From Variovorax gracilis (GTDB lineage: Bacteria > Pseudomonadota > Gammaproteobacteria > Burkholderiales > Burkholderiaceae_C): DNA of 64,000 nt. The DNA lies in NCBI RefSeq assembly GCF_030317115.1, contig NZ_JASZYF010000001.1:806001-870000 (forward strand), in the 5' to 3' direction. Below the pieces are notes generated by a model that saw only the letters and a program-made list of their open reading frames with translations, did no database searches and was not told where the DNA came from. How positions within the stretch are numbered: the first letter of the stretch is position 1; each line of letters begins with the position of its first letter. Both the position numbers and the translations under genes were made by a program. This document shows, in pieces, positions 1-8,445 of this stretch.

Positions 1-150
1 CGGGTGTTGCCGGGCGAGGCCAACTTCACGCGGACGTTCTGGATGTCGGTGCCGGCAGAGACTCGGCACCTTGCGCGCATGAAGGCGACTTGGGATTTCT
101 TGCGGGAGACGGTGGAGGGACAGCGATCGCTGTTGCTGCCTGAGGGGTAG
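1..150 (+). CDS. LysR-family transcriptional regulator, C-terminal fragment
   Basis: An open frame runs from the window edge to a TAG at 148-150, giving the last 49 residues of a protein that begins outside the window. The tail (…ETRHLARMKATWDFLRE…) matches the end of the periplasmic-binding-like effector domain of LysR regulators, where a helix following 'TWDFLR' closes the protein. It converges on the CoA-transferase gene that follows. The family call rests on a short stretch, so it is moderate. Confidence 0.6.
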   Translation, partial: RVLPGEANFTRTFWMSVPAETRHLARMKATWDFLRETVEGQRSLLLPEG

Positions 151-166
151 CGGAGCGTTCTCGCCC

Positions 167-1546
167 CTATGCCCAAACCGGCAAATGCCTCCCAGGCGGC
201 ATCGATGCCCGCGACCACACGGCAGGCGTACGCAGAAGCTGCGCGCTATGGCGCACCCCACACAGCGCCCCAAACCCCGACGCCGACGTTTCCAGGTACG
301 GCGACCTGTCAGGCCTTTCGATCCGAAGCCCATCGGCCACCCGCCCCAATCCGCGAAGCCAATGCCCCGTCTGGGCCAGCGAGACCTGCACATGCCAGCT
401 GCCGCCCTCGCGCTGCTGACGCCACAGCGCTGCAGACGCGCCCATGGCGATGAGGTAGCCCGTCGCCTCGTCGAGGATCTGCATCGGCAGCGGCCTTGGC
501 TTTCCATCCCCGGCAGCCTCACCCTCCGCATGGTTGAAACCCATCGCGGACTGGACCAGCGAATCGAAGCCGCGGCGCTCCGCCCAAGGGCCTTGCGTTC
601 CGTAGGCCGAGAGTGAGACATAGACGATTCCCGGCCGCATCTCCGCCGCCTGATGGGCACCGAAGCCCAACGCCGCGATGCCGCCGGGCCGGTAACCCTG
701 GATCATGACGTGTGCGTCTTGCAGCAAGGCCGTCAATGCGTTGCGCCCGGCTTCCGTTTGCAGATCGACATGGGCCGACAGCTTCCCGCGGCTGGTGTCC
801 GCGATCGCTTCGATGTTGGGCAGGTTCGGTGAATTGATCAGCATCACGTCGGCGCCATATGCCGCGAGCGCGCGACCGCCCACAGGGCCGGCGAGGATGC
901 GCGTCAGGTCCAGCACACGCACGCCCGACAAAGGCCTCGCCTCTGCAGAAAGCGGTGGCAGGTCGCGCGCCGGTGCATCGCCGATTCGCTCGAAGGTGAA
1001 CAACGGCTGCAACGCCAAGGCGGCGCCCTGCGGCGTGACGTCCCACTCGTCGAAATGCCGCAACGCCGTCGCGACCAGCCCTTTGGCCGCCGCGACAGAC
1101 TCGAACTCCACCGCCTTCCACGAGTGCATTGCTGCTTCGGCATCCGCGCGCTGCGCGGTCTGCGGATTCAGGCCCAGCAGCGGCAGCGCCCCGTCCCGGT
1201 GGTGCGCGAAATTCGCATGGACGCGCACCCAACCGTCAGACGCCCGGTACAACCCGGAAAACGCGTCCCACAACTCCGGCACCCTTCCATCCACGCTGAA
1301 CCAGCCCGTGCATTCGAGCGCCGCGTGCACCATCTCGACATGGACCTCCTGCCGCGGCGTGCCCCGTGCGTGACCCAGTTCGCAGGCCGCGAGCGCGGCA
1401 GCGGCGATGGTGCTCTGCGCTGCAGTCCCTACGGCGAACGACGACGGCAACACCGGGTCTGTGCCATCAAGGCGCGCATAGGCCAACGCTTCAGGCGGCA
1501 AGCCCGCAAGCCGCCAGATCCGGCTCAGTTCCTCGGTCGCGTTCAT
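167..1546 (-). CDS. CaiB/BaiF (class III) CoA-transferase family protein
   Basis: Predicted to transfer CoA between acyl-CoA and a free carboxylic acid in the cytosol; the substrate is not evident. I start at 1546 (MNATEELS) because GGAGAG sits about 9 nt upstream; a longer frame to 1606 adds an unlikely leader. This gives 459 residues. The C-terminal half carries the family signatures: the VLDLTRILAGPVGGRALAAY loop near residue 210 and ILDEATGYL near 355-363, whose Asp (about 359) aligns with the nucleophile Asp169 of formyl-CoA transferase. The N-terminal ~190 residues look like a degenerate first half, as in the longer members of this family. The stop at 167 lies 17 bp from the converging LysR stop. 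It lies downstream of scoAB on the same strand. Confidence 0.85.
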   Translation of the reverse strand: MNATEELSRIWRLAGLPPEALAYARLDGTDPVLPSSFAVGTAAQSTIAAAALAACELGHARGTPRQEVHVEMVHAALECTGWFSVDGRVPELWDAFSGLYRASDGWVRVHANFAHHRDGALPLLGLNPQTAQRADAEAAMHSWKAVEFESVAAAKGLVATALRHFDEWDVTPQGAALALQPLFTFERIGDAPARDLPPLSAEARPLSGVRVLDLTRILAGPVGGRALAAYGADVMLINSPNLPNIEAIADTSRGKLSAHVDLQTEAGRNALTALLQDAHVMIQGYRPGGIAALGFGAHQAAEMRPGIVYVSLSAYGTQGPWAERRGFDSLVQSAMGFNHAEGEAAGDGKPRPLPMQILDEATGYLIAMGASAALWRQQREGGSWHVQVSLAQTGHWLRGLGRVADGLRIERPDRSPYLETSASGFGALCGVRHSAQLLRTPAVWSRASMPPGRHLPVWA

Positions 1547-1618
1547 GTCCTGCTCTCCAAACAAAAAAGGCAGGGCGCGTTCACACGGCCCTGCCCTTTG
1601 CGCCAAGCGCCGGATGCC

Positions 1619-2257
1619 TCACCGGATCAGCTTGGTTCCGGTCTTGGCCTGCAGCGTCTCGAAGCTCACGCCCGGCGCCAACTCGACGACCTTCAGGCCC
1701 TGCGGCACCACGTCCATCACGGCAAGGTCCGTGATGATGCGATCCACAACCCCCACGCCCGTCAGCGGCAGCGTGCACTTCTCGAGGATCTTGAGATCCT
1801 CGGTGCCATCCTTCTTCCTGGCCACGTGTTCCATCAGCACGATCACACGCTTCACGCCCGCCACGAGGTCCATCGCGCCACCCATGCCCTTGACCATCTT
1901 GCCGGGGATCATCCAGTTGGCGAGGTCGCCCTTCTCGCTCACCTGCATGGCGCCGAGGATTGACAGGTTGATCTTGCCGCCGCGGATCATCGCGAAGCTG
2001 TCGTGGCTGCCGAAGATGGCGCTGCCGGGCAAGGTCGTCACGGTCTGCTTGCCGGCGTTGATCAGGTCGGCGTCGACCTGGTCCTCCGTCGGGAACGGCC
2101 CGATCCCGAGCATGCCGTTCTCGCTCTGCAGCCAGACTTCCTTGTCACCGACGAAGTTGGCGACCAGCGTCGGGATGCCGATGCCCAGGTTGACGTAGAA
2201 GCCGTCTTCGAGTTCTTGCGCCGCACGTGCGGCCATCTGGTCTTGGGTCCAGGGCAT
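1619..2257 (-). CDS. scoB: 3-oxoacid CoA-transferase, subunit B
   Basis: Beta subunit of a class I CoA-transferase (SCOT, AtoA/ScoB or PcaJ type) that moves CoA from succinyl-CoA or acetyl-CoA to a 3-oxo acid. At 212 residues it has the usual length. The motif SENGMLGIG near residue 48 holds the catalytic Glu that forms the glutamyl-CoA intermediate. Other hallmarks are [10 protein letters not shown] near the start and a GGAMDLV segment. Its ATG follows the scoA stop after a single base, so the two are translationally coupled. Acetoacetate versus 3-oxoadipate as substrate cannot be decided from sequence; no pca genes are nearby. Confidence 0.93.
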   Translation of the reverse strand: MPWTQDQMAARAAQELEDGFYVNLGIGIPTLVANFVGDKEVWLQSENGMLGIGPFPTEDQVDADLINAGKQTVTTLPGSAIFGSHDSFAMIRGGKINLSILGAMQVSEKGDLANWMIPGKMVKGMGGAMDLVAGVKRVIVLMEHVARKKDGTEDLKILEKCTLPLTGVGVVDRIITDLAVMDVVPQGLKVVELAPGVSFETLQAKTGTKLIR

Positions 2258-2258
2258 C

Positions 2259-3065
2259 TCAGGCTCCTTTGCTGTTCTTGATGGGGGCCGGGACTTCGCT
2301 GCCGGCCGCGGCTTGCGCGATGGCGGCCTGCGCCTCGACCTTGGCGGCCACTGCGTCGACCGGTGCGGCGGCGCTCACCGTCCGCTTCTCGATGCGCTTC
2401 TCGGGGTTGCTGTTGAGCACGATGCGGTGCACATAGATGCCTGGCAGGTGGATGTCGTCCGGCGCCAGTTCGCCGACTTCGACGATCTTCTCGACCTCGA
2501 CGATGCAGATCTTGCCGGCCATTGCCGCGGCGGGATTGAAGTTGCGCGCCGTCAGGCGGAAGCGCAGGTTGCCGGACTTGTCGGCCACGTCGGCCTTGAC
2601 CAGCGCGACATCGGGAACGAGCGAGCGTTCCATGACGTAGGTCTCGCCGTCGAATTCGCGCAATTCCTTGCCTTCGGCGACCTGGGTGCCCACACCTGTC
2701 TTGGTGAAGAAGGCCGGGATGCCGGCGCCGCCGGCGCGCAGCTTCTCGGCCAAAGTGCCCTGCGGCGTGAATTCGAGCTGGAGTTCGCCCGCGAGGTACT
2801 GGCGCTCGAACTCCTTGTTCTCGCCCACGTAGCTCGCGATCATTTTCTTGATCTGGCGGGTTTCGAGCAGCTTGCCTAGGCCGAAGCCGTCGACACCCGC
2901 GTTGTTGGAGATGCAGGTCAGGTTCTTCACGCCCGAATCGTGCAGCGCGTCGATCAGCGCCTCGGGGATGCCGCACAGGCCGAAGCCGCCGACGGCGAGC
3001 GTCTGGCCATCGGCCACGACACCCTTGAGCGCCGCGTCGGCGGAGGGGTAGATCTTGTTCGCCAT
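2259..3065 (-). CDS. scoA: 3-oxoacid CoA-transferase, subunit A
   Basis: Alpha subunit partner of the adjacent ScoB. It opens with [13 protein letters not shown] and contains [16 protein letters not shown] (about 26-42) and [13 protein letters not shown], the CoA-binding glycine-rich region of this family. It is 268 residues, against about 230-235 for most relatives. The extra ~35 residues form an Ala/Val-rich C-terminal tail after [11 protein letters not shown] and look disordered. The gene is divergent from the PAS-LuxR regulator at 3138, with a perfect palindrome between them, so that regulator probably controls it. The start at 3065 was kept because it aligns with family N-termini. Confidence 0.93.
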   Translation of the reverse strand: MANKIYPSADAALKGVVADGQTLAVGGFGLCGIPEALIDALHDSGVKNLTCISNNAGVDGFGLGKLLETRQIKKMIASYVGENKEFERQYLAGELQLEFTPQGTLAEKLRAGGAGIPAFFTKTGVGTQVAEGKELREFDGETYVMERSLVPDVALVKADVADKSGNLRFRLTARNFNPAAAMAGKICIVEVEKIVEVGELAPDDIHLPGIYVHRIVLNSNPEKRIEKRTVSAAAPVDAVAAKVEAQAAIAQAAAGSEVPAPIKNSKGA

Positions 3066-3105
3066 GATTCCTCGCTGGGTGATGGTTGATTCAGAGTCTC
3101 AGACG

Positions 3106-3131
3106 ATACTACGTACAGACATACGTAGTAT
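3106..3131. promoter_or_regulatory. Perfect 10-bp inverted repeat, probable operator for the PAS-LuxR regulator
   Basis: The arms ATACTACGTA (3106-3115) and TACGTAGTAT (3122-3131) are exact reverse complements around a 6-nt spacer. The repeat lies in the 72-bp gap between divergent scoA and the LuxR-type gene, ending 6 nt before the regulator's ATG. Dyads of this size are typical of dimeric LuxR-type DNA binding. Its position suggests control of both genes. Confidence 0.7.
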
Positions 3132-3137
3132 TTCGTA

Positions 3138-3725
3138 ATGGAGACACCCGACACCGATCTGACCGCCATCGACTACCGGCTCGCCTTCGAGCAGTCGCCG
3201 GTGGGCATGGTGCTGTCGCGCCATCGCATCATCGTGGATTGCAACGCGCGGCTGTGCGAAATGTTCGGCGCCACGCGCAATGCGCTGGTCGGCCAGTCGT
3301 TCCAGGTGCTGTACCCGAGCGTCGCCGAATTCGAGCGTATCGGCAAGCGCATGGAGCCGATCCTGAACGCCAGCGGCCGCTATGCCGACAACCGCATGAT
3401 GAAAAGGCTGGGCGATCTGCATGGCGCCTTCGCCGGCGACACCTTCTGGTGCCATGTAAGCGGCCAGGCGCTCAACCGCGCCGCGCCGCACGAGGCCGGC
3501 ATCTGGACCTTCGAGGATCTGGGTTCGCGCCGCTCCGTCAAGGCCGAACTCACGCCGCGCGAGCGCGAGGTGGCGGCGCAGGTCATGCAGGGGCGCACCT
3601 CCAAGGAGATCGGCAAGGCCCTCGCCATCAGCCACCGCACCGTGGAAATCCATCGCGCACGGCTGATGCGCAAGTATGCCGCGGCGACCACCGCCGAACT
3701 GGTGCAAAAGCTGATCGCCGGATAG
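3138..3725 (+). CDS. PAS-domain LuxR-family transcriptional regulator
   Basis: A 195-residue cytosolic regulator. Residues about 10-125 read as a PAS sensor domain (FEQSPVGMVLSRHRIIVDCN, then GATRNALVGQSFQVLYPS). The C-terminal ~60 residues are a LuxR helix-turn-helix (LTPREREVAAQVMQGRTSKE, then ISHRTVEIHRARLM). There is no receiver or autoinducer-binding domain, so it probably senses a small ligand directly. It is divergent from scoAB across the 3106-3131 palindrome, the classic arrangement for local control. The MBL-fold gene starts 13 nt after its stop and may be co-transcribed. Confidence 0.88.
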   Translation: METPDTDLTAIDYRLAFEQSPVGMVLSRHRIIVDCNARLCEMFGATRNALVGQSFQVLYPSVAEFERIGKRMEPILNASGRYADNRMMKRLGDLHGAFAGDTFWCHVSGQALNRAAPHEAGIWTFEDLGSRRSVKAELTPREREVAAQVMQGRTSKEIGKALAISHRTVEIHRARLMRKYAAATTAELVQKLIAG

Positions 3726-3738
3726 ATTGCGGCGAAGC

Positions 3739-4809
3739 ATGAACTCCTATCACGACCCCGAGAAGCCGCATCACCGCGTCCGCGGCTTCCAGAACAACTA
3801 CGTGGAGTACCAGCCGAAGAGCCTCTCGGAGCTGCTGCGCTGGCGCAGGGACGCCTTCCGCGATCACCTGCCGCCGCCGCCGCTGGCACCTACGCCGAGG
3901 GTGGCGCCCGACTTGGCCTGGCTGCACGCCAACGCGCTTGCCGGCGTGCGGATGGCACCGGCCATCACCTACGTCGGCCATGCCACCGTCATGGTCCAGA
4001 TGGGCGGGCTCACATTGCTGACCGATCCGATGTTCTCGCAGCGTGCCTCACCCCTGCGGCTCGTGGGCCCGAAGCGCCACACCGCGCCCGGCATCGCCTT
4101 GGCGGAACTGCCGCACGTCGACCTGGTGCTGGTGTCGCACAACCACTACGACCATCTGGATGCGGCGTCCGTGCTGGCACTCAACCGGCAGGCCGGCGGC
4201 CCGCCCTTGTTCATCGTGCCCCTGGGCCTGAAGCCGTGGCTGGCCGCGCGCGGCATCCGCAACGCAGCCGAGCTCGACTGGTGGGACAGCCACCGCGTGC
4301 CGTCGCCACGCGGCGATGTCGACGTGACCCTGGTTCCGGCGCAGCACTGGTCCTCACGCAGCCCCGGCGACGCGATGGCGACCCTCTGGGGCGGCTTCGC
4401 GGTCCTCGCGCCGGATTGCCATCTCCTGTTCACCGGCGACACGGGCTACTCGCGCGACTTCACCGACATCCGCCGCCACTTCCAGGATCGCCAGGCGCCC
4501 GGGCACGGCGGCGGATTCGACATTGCGCTTATTCCCATCGGGGCCTACGCACCGCGCTGGTTCATGAGCAAGCAGCACGTCGATGTCGAGGAAGCGCTGA
4601 AGATCCACAGTGACGTGGGCGCCAAGCGCTCGCTCGGCATCCACTGGGGTGTCTTCACGCTGACCGACGAGGCGCTGGACGAACCGCCCAGGAAGCTTGC
4701 GGAGCTTCGCAGCGCACTGGGCGTGCCGGACGACGAGTTCTTCGTGACCGCGGTCGGCGAGACGCGAAAGCTCGCACCTCGCATCGTGGTCACCGCGCGC
4801 GAAGTCTGA
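3739..4809 (+). CDS. MBL-fold metal-dependent hydrolase (NAPE-PLD / UlaG-like)
   Basis: A 356-residue metallo-beta-lactamase-fold enzyme. The metal-binding signature HNHYDHLD occurs near residue 134, preceded by ITYVGHATVMVQMGG and TLLTDPMFS, which define the NAPE-PLD/RomA/UlaG branch. Later ligands are suggested by PAQHWSSR, FTGDTGYS and GIHWGVF. Family members hydrolyse phosphodiester or lactone bonds; the substrate here is unknown. The ATG at 3739 (MNSYHDPEK) is preferred over an in-frame TTG at 3727. It probably shares a transcript with the upstream LuxR gene. Confidence 0.85.
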   Translation: MNSYHDPEKPHHRVRGFQNNYVEYQPKSLSELLRWRRDAFRDHLPPPPLAPTPRVAPDLAWLHANALAGVRMAPAITYVGHATVMVQMGGLTLLTDPMFSQRASPLRLVGPKRHTAPGIALAELPHVDLVLVSHNHYDHLDAASVLALNRQAGGPPLFIVPLGLKPWLAARGIRNAAELDWWDSHRVPSPRGDVDVTLVPAQHWSSRSPGDAMATLWGGFAVLAPDCHLLFTGDTGYSRDFTDIRRHFQDRQAPGHGGGFDIALIPIGAYAPRWFMSKQHVDVEEALKIHSDVGAKRSLGIHWGVFTLTDEALDEPPRKLAELRSALGVPDDEFFVTAVGETRKLAPRIVVTAREV

Positions 4810-4908
4810 ATGACCGCCATTGTTTCTCGCAAGCGAACACTGCAGTTCGTTTTGCCCTGATCCTGCGCGGACGAATGGCCTCAGACTCAGGTCTCACAGA
4901 GGCAGCAA

Positions 4909-5094
4909 ATGAACACGACATGGAACTTCATCTTGGCCGGCGCGGTGACCCTGGCGTCCGCGGCGGGAATCGTAGGCGGTGAGGCCGCGAAGGGCGAGTT
5001 GCGCCTCGCCGAGGCGGCCACCTCGTTGAGCGCGAGTCCGGCAGCGCTCGCCTGGTTGACCGGGGACACGACGGCGGTGGCGACCGCCCAGTAA
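4909..5094 (+). CDS. Small putative secreted protein
   Basis: An ATG at 4909 follows a GAGGCAG sequence and opens a 61-codon frame. The product starts with MNTTWNFILAGAVTLASAAG, which resembles a signal peptide or single membrane segment, and then becomes Ala-rich with no recognised motif. It lies between the MBL gene and the converging Bug gene. A longer antisense frame overlaps it, and codon bias in GC-rich DNA makes short frames unreliable, so support is moderate. Confidence 0.4.
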   Translation: MNTTWNFILAGAVTLASAAGIVGGEAAKGELRLAEAATSLSASPAALAWLTGDTTAVATAQ

Positions 5095-5137
5095 GAGACA
5101 GGCTGCGCGACGCGCCGATCTGCAGGAACCGGCGCTT

Positions 5138-6232
5138 TCAGAATTCGAGCCGGATGCCGCTCTGGCGGACGAACTCGGTCCAGAAGGGAAGCTCCGAATG
5201 GATCAGCGCTCCGAAGGCGTCCGACGGCAAGGGCATCGGCTCCAACTGCTGGCTCGCAAGTTGCGATCTCACCTCCGGCGATGCAAGCGCCTTCATCACG
5301 GCATCGGACAGCAGCGCGACGATGGCAGGCGACGTGGCCGCCGGTGCCGCCAACCCCCACCAGGCCGAGAGCGCCAATTGCGGCATGCCCGCTTCGGCCG
5401 CGGTAGGCACACTCGACAACGTGTCCAGGCGTTCCTGCGCGGTAACGAACAGCGCGCGCAGCCTGGCGGCGCGGATCAGCGGAAGCGCCGCGACCACGGT
5501 GTCGCAGCCGAAGAGCAGTTGCCCTCCGGCAACGTCGGTCAGCGCCGCGCCGCTGCCGCGATAAGGCACGTGGACCGCCCTGCGCCCGGACCGGCTCAGG
5601 AAGTATTCGGCCGCGAGGTGCCCGATGGTGCCGACGCCAGGCGAGCCAAAGGAACCGCCCATCCGGGCCAAGCGCTCATTCAGCTCTGCAAGGCTGCGCG
5701 GCGCCTCGGGGGTGTCGGCCACCACGAGCACGAAGGCAGTGCGCGAAAGACCCGCGACCGGCACGAAATCGCGCTCGGCGCGGTAGCGCGCCTTGGGATT
5801 CAGCGCGGGATGGGTCAGCAGCGTGCTGGTGGTCGCGAGCGTCAGGGTGTAACCATCGGCCGGCGCCCGGGCGCCCTGCTCGGTGCCGGTCGCGCCGCCG
5901 GCGCCCGCGCGGTTGTCGACGATCAGCGGCTGCCCGAGCAGCGGCGCCATCGCAGTCGCCACGATCCGCGCCAGCGCATCGCTGCCGGTGCCTGGCGCGA
6001 AGGCGACGATCAGCTTGATCGGACGGGACGGGAAGCGCTCGCCCGGCTGCGCCAGCGCTGCGGGCAGCCAAGCCCCCGGAATGGTCGAAGCCAGCGCGGC
6101 GCGCAACAGCAGGCGTCGCTGCGGTGCGACGTGCTCGTGCGGAGGCGGGTTGCAGGCGATGGCCGGGTCCTTGTCGAGCAGGCGTTCGAACAGATAGCCG
6201 GCATTGTTCAGCACGAAGACGATCGGCTCCAA
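5138..6232 (-). CDS. Bug-family tripartite tricarboxylate transporter substrate-binding protein (aberrant 5' end)
   Basis: From about residue 35 this is a full Bug receptor, a periplasmic solute binder. It has a signal-like RRLLLRAALASTIPGAW…LAQ, then FPSRPIKLIVAFAPGTGSDA, VDNRAGAGGATGTEQ, and the VHVPYRGSGAALTDVAGGQ ligand loop; the C-terminus is normal. The first ~28 residues do not belong: PIVFVLNNAGYLFERLL resembles a thiamine-pyrophosphate decarboxylase. No ATG precedes the signal peptide. The only starts are a TTG at 6232 inside the foreign segment and a TTG near 6106. The gene may start weakly or be disabled. The 5' end overlaps the AtuA frame by 25 nt. Confidence 0.75.
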   Translation of the reverse strand: MEPIVFVLNNAGYLFERLLDKDPAIACNPPPHEHVAPQRRLLLRAALASTIPGAWLPAALAQPGERFPSRPIKLIVAFAPGTGSDALARIVATAMAPLLGQPLIVDNRAGAGGATGTEQGARAPADGYTLTLATTSTLLTHPALNPKARYRAERDFVPVAGLSRTAFVLVVADTPEAPRSLAELNERLARMGGSFGSPGVGTIGHLAAEYFLSRSGRRAVHVPYRGSGAALTDVAGGQLLFGCDTVVAALPLIRAARLRALFVTAQERLDTLSSVPTAAEAGMPQLALSAWWGLAAPAATSPAIVALLSDAVMKALASPEVRSQLASQQLEPMPLPSDAFGALIHSELPFWTEFVRQSGIRLEF

Positions 6233-6250
6233 GCCGAGACCCCGAGCAGC
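6149..6250 (-). pseudogene. Remnant of a thiamine-pyrophosphate-dependent 2-oxo-acid decarboxylase
   Basis: In the Bug reading frame, codons from 6250 down to 6149 encode AARGLGLEPIVFVLNNAGY and ERLLDKDPAIACN. This matches the stretch of indolepyruvate/pyruvate decarboxylase-type enzymes ending in the NN of the GDG-X~26-NN TPP motif and continuing GYxxER. The GDG half and everything downstream are missing, so it is a ~34-codon scar between the AtuA-like gene and the Bug gene. The identification is by motif memory; a protein search would settle it. Confidence 0.6.
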
Positions 6251-8307
6251 GACTCGGCGTGGATGGGAATGCGCAGGCCCTCGATCGCCGATTGCTGCTG
6301 CGCACCGAACACATCCCGTTCGTCAGGCGATGCGGAAATGTTCGGCCGGTCGATCGAGATCTTGATCGCATTGCAGGTATCGACGAAAAAACTGCCGACG
6401 ACACGCTCCGGGGCCACCTGGAGAACTCCCGCGATGCTGTCCTTGTGGAACAAATTCGAGCGCAACGCCGTCTCGTAGTCGCCGACCGAATTGAAGACGA
6501 TGTCGAAGGTCAGCCGGTTGATGCCGGCGTCCTTGCTGCGGATCACCACCGCCATGTCGAGAAGAGGCCGGCTCCCATGCGGCTGGCCGCGCGGCGGCGC
6601 ATCCGCGATCAGCGACAGCGTGCGGTCGTCCAGGTTGCCTTCGTAGCCTGTGACGCCGATATCGAAGTAGCGCGGTCGCTCGCTGCCCTCCTTGACCCAT
6701 GAAGCGCCCTCGGCACGGTAGTAGCTGATCGGGAACATCCGCTGCTTGATCACCTCTTCGTTCTGCAGCAAGTGGTAGAGCGACCATTCGTAGGCATCGG
6801 CGGCGTCGAGGTTCAGGCGCGAGCCCGACTTGGGCGGCGCAAGCCTCGCGATGGCCTCGACCTCGGCCGCATGGCGCTCGGCCAGCCGGGCGGGATCGTC
6901 GTCGATGGTTCGCAGCAGCACGGCGGGATGCTCGGCATCGGCATCGATCAGCCGGTATTGCGCCTGCGCCAGCGCATCCGGGAACTGTGCCTCGATCAGC
7001 CCAATCACCGCTGCCTTGACCTTGTCGTAGTTCGCGAAGAACACCGGATCGCGGGTGCCGCTCGGCACGATGGCGCCATAGAGCCCGTCCTCGCGGCGGA
7101 AGCTCACGAGGTTGGGCGACAGCGGATAGGCGATGTTGCCGGCGGTCGCCTTGCGGCCCGGGTAGCCGTAGTGGATCAGGTAGTGCGTCAGCAGGCTGGC
7201 CAGTGTCTCGGCCGCCTCCGGCGTCTTCGCGGTCGTCTCGACAATGATGCCGAGTTCGCGCTCCTCGCCTTCCACCGCGCGAGCCTGCACACCGTTGCGG
7301 CCGTACACCAGCACCTCGGGCGGGATGTTCGGCAGGTCCGCCGGGTCGATGTGGATCAGCGAAACCTTGCGTCCGCCGAGACGGCGCGAACCCTCCAGCT
7401 TGATGCTCCAAGGCCAGGGCCTGGACGCGCGTACGAACCGGCTGTTGCGGATGCCAGTGGTGCGCACGTCCGGCACGAAGAATTCCGTCTTTTCCATCAC
7501 CAGGATGCCCTCGGGATAGAACTGCAGTTGAGGGTGGCTTTCCTCGTAAAGCGAGTGGGCGGCGATCGAGTACGGCGTGCAGCGGCGGTTCGCGTCCGGG
7601 GCCACGAAGACGGCCGAACCGTCGTCGTACAGCTCGGCCACCAGGCAGTCGGACGGCGTCCCCGGATCACAGGCCAGTGCGCCGCATTCGAGCACATGAC
7701 CCACGTGATAGGCGATGCCGGGGTCGATGCCTCGGCGGATCATGTCGGAGGCGAACAGCGCGATGTCGCAGGAACGCCCCGCGAAGACGTATTGGGCGCC
7801 GCTTTCGAGCGCGGTGATCAACGGATGGATGCCCATCTGGCCAACGATGACGCTCTGGCGCAACGCCGCTTCGTCGAGTTCGGGCCCGACGCCGGTCGGG
7901 AGCAAGTTGCCCTGGCGCAGTTCGCCGATGACCACTTCAGGGTCCAGCTCGGCGTTGATGACCGCAACCTTGGCGTCCTTGACGCCGAGCTCGGCGAACA
8001 CTTCCTTGGCCACATCGAGCATCCAGTCCAGGTTGCGATCTGCGCCGGCCATACCGCAGCTTCCGAGGATCACCGGGCTGCCGGTTTGCAGACCGGCCTC
8101 GACCATGTGGCGGTAGTCGGCCTTGACCGCCTCGCGCTCGAAATACTGCTTGCCGGTGCCCAGGTAGTAGGGACCGGCATCCATCGAGCCCGCATCCGAG
8201 ACGATGGCGTCGATGCGCCCCCTGAGCGCCTCCTGCAACGATGCTCTCGGAAACCCATAACCCAGGGCCCCGCAAGCGGAAACCACACGATAGACAAGCC
8301 TGGCCAT
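6208..8307 (-). CDS. AtuA-like protein (DUF1446) fused to a DUF4387 domain
   Basis: 699 residues. The first ~580 match the acyclic terpene utilisation AtuA family (SDAGSMDAGPYYLGTGKQYF near the N-terminus, PTGVGPELDE, VFAGRSCDIALFASDMI). The last ~110 match DUF4387 (VVIRSKDAGINRLTFDIVF, DTCNAIKISIDRP, ERDVFGAQQQSAIEGL). These are usually two adjacent genes; here they are one frame. The biochemical role is unproven; relatives sit in terpenoid and branched acyl-CoA catabolism clusters. The start at 8307 has AGGAG 8 nt upstream. The final ~12 residues (after IPIHAE) look like read-through into the TPP-enzyme scar. A LysR gene lies upstream on the same strand. Confidence 0.85.
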   Translation of the reverse strand: MARLVYRVVSACGALGYGFPRASLQEALRGRIDAIVSDAGSMDAGPYYLGTGKQYFEREAVKADYRHMVEAGLQTGSPVILGSCGMAGADRNLDWMLDVAKEVFAELGVKDAKVAVINAELDPEVVIGELRQGNLLPTGVGPELDEAALRQSVIVGQMGIHPLITALESGAQYVFAGRSCDIALFASDMIRRGIDPGIAYHVGHVLECGALACDPGTPSDCLVAELYDDGSAVFVAPDANRRCTPYSIAAHSLYEESHPQLQFYPEGILVMEKTEFFVPDVRTTGIRNSRFVRASRPWPWSIKLEGSRRLGGRKVSLIHIDPADLPNIPPEVLVYGRNGVQARAVEGEERELGIIVETTAKTPEAAETLASLLTHYLIHYGYPGRKATAGNIAYPLSPNLVSFRREDGLYGAIVPSGTRDPVFFANYDKVKAAVIGLIEAQFPDALAQAQYRLIDADAEHPAVLLRTIDDDPARLAERHAAEVEAIARLAPPKSGSRLNLDAADAYEWSLYHLLQNEEVIKQRMFPISYYRAEGASWVKEGSERPRYFDIGVTGYEGNLDDRTLSLIADAPPRGQPHGSRPLLDMAVVIRSKDAGINRLTFDIVFNSVGDYETALRSNLFHKDSIAGVLQVAPERVVGSFFVDTCNAIKISIDRPNISASPDERDVFGAQQQSAIEGLRIPIHAESLLGVSAWSRSSSC

Positions 8308-8445
8308 GACCGTACTCCTGGATGTCCGGAGGCAGCGGGACGCTGCGCTCTCGTTCGACATGGAGGCGGACTGTGCTTGGATCGACGACCGTTGGGAAAT
8401 ACGGTCTCGTTATGCAGCTATAGGTGGCGGATATGGGCTTCGAAG

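Noticed and set aside
4887..5360. Minus-strand 157-codon frame near the start of the Bug gene region
   Set aside because: Covers the end of the Bug gene in another frame and the small plus-strand frame; no motif, no Shine-Dalgarno, scattered Cys/Arg typical of a shadow.
8308..8445. Possible LysR box upstream of the AtuA gene
   Set aside because: AT-richer bases such as ATACGG and CTATAG are present, but no arm pair fits T-N11-A geometry convincingly.
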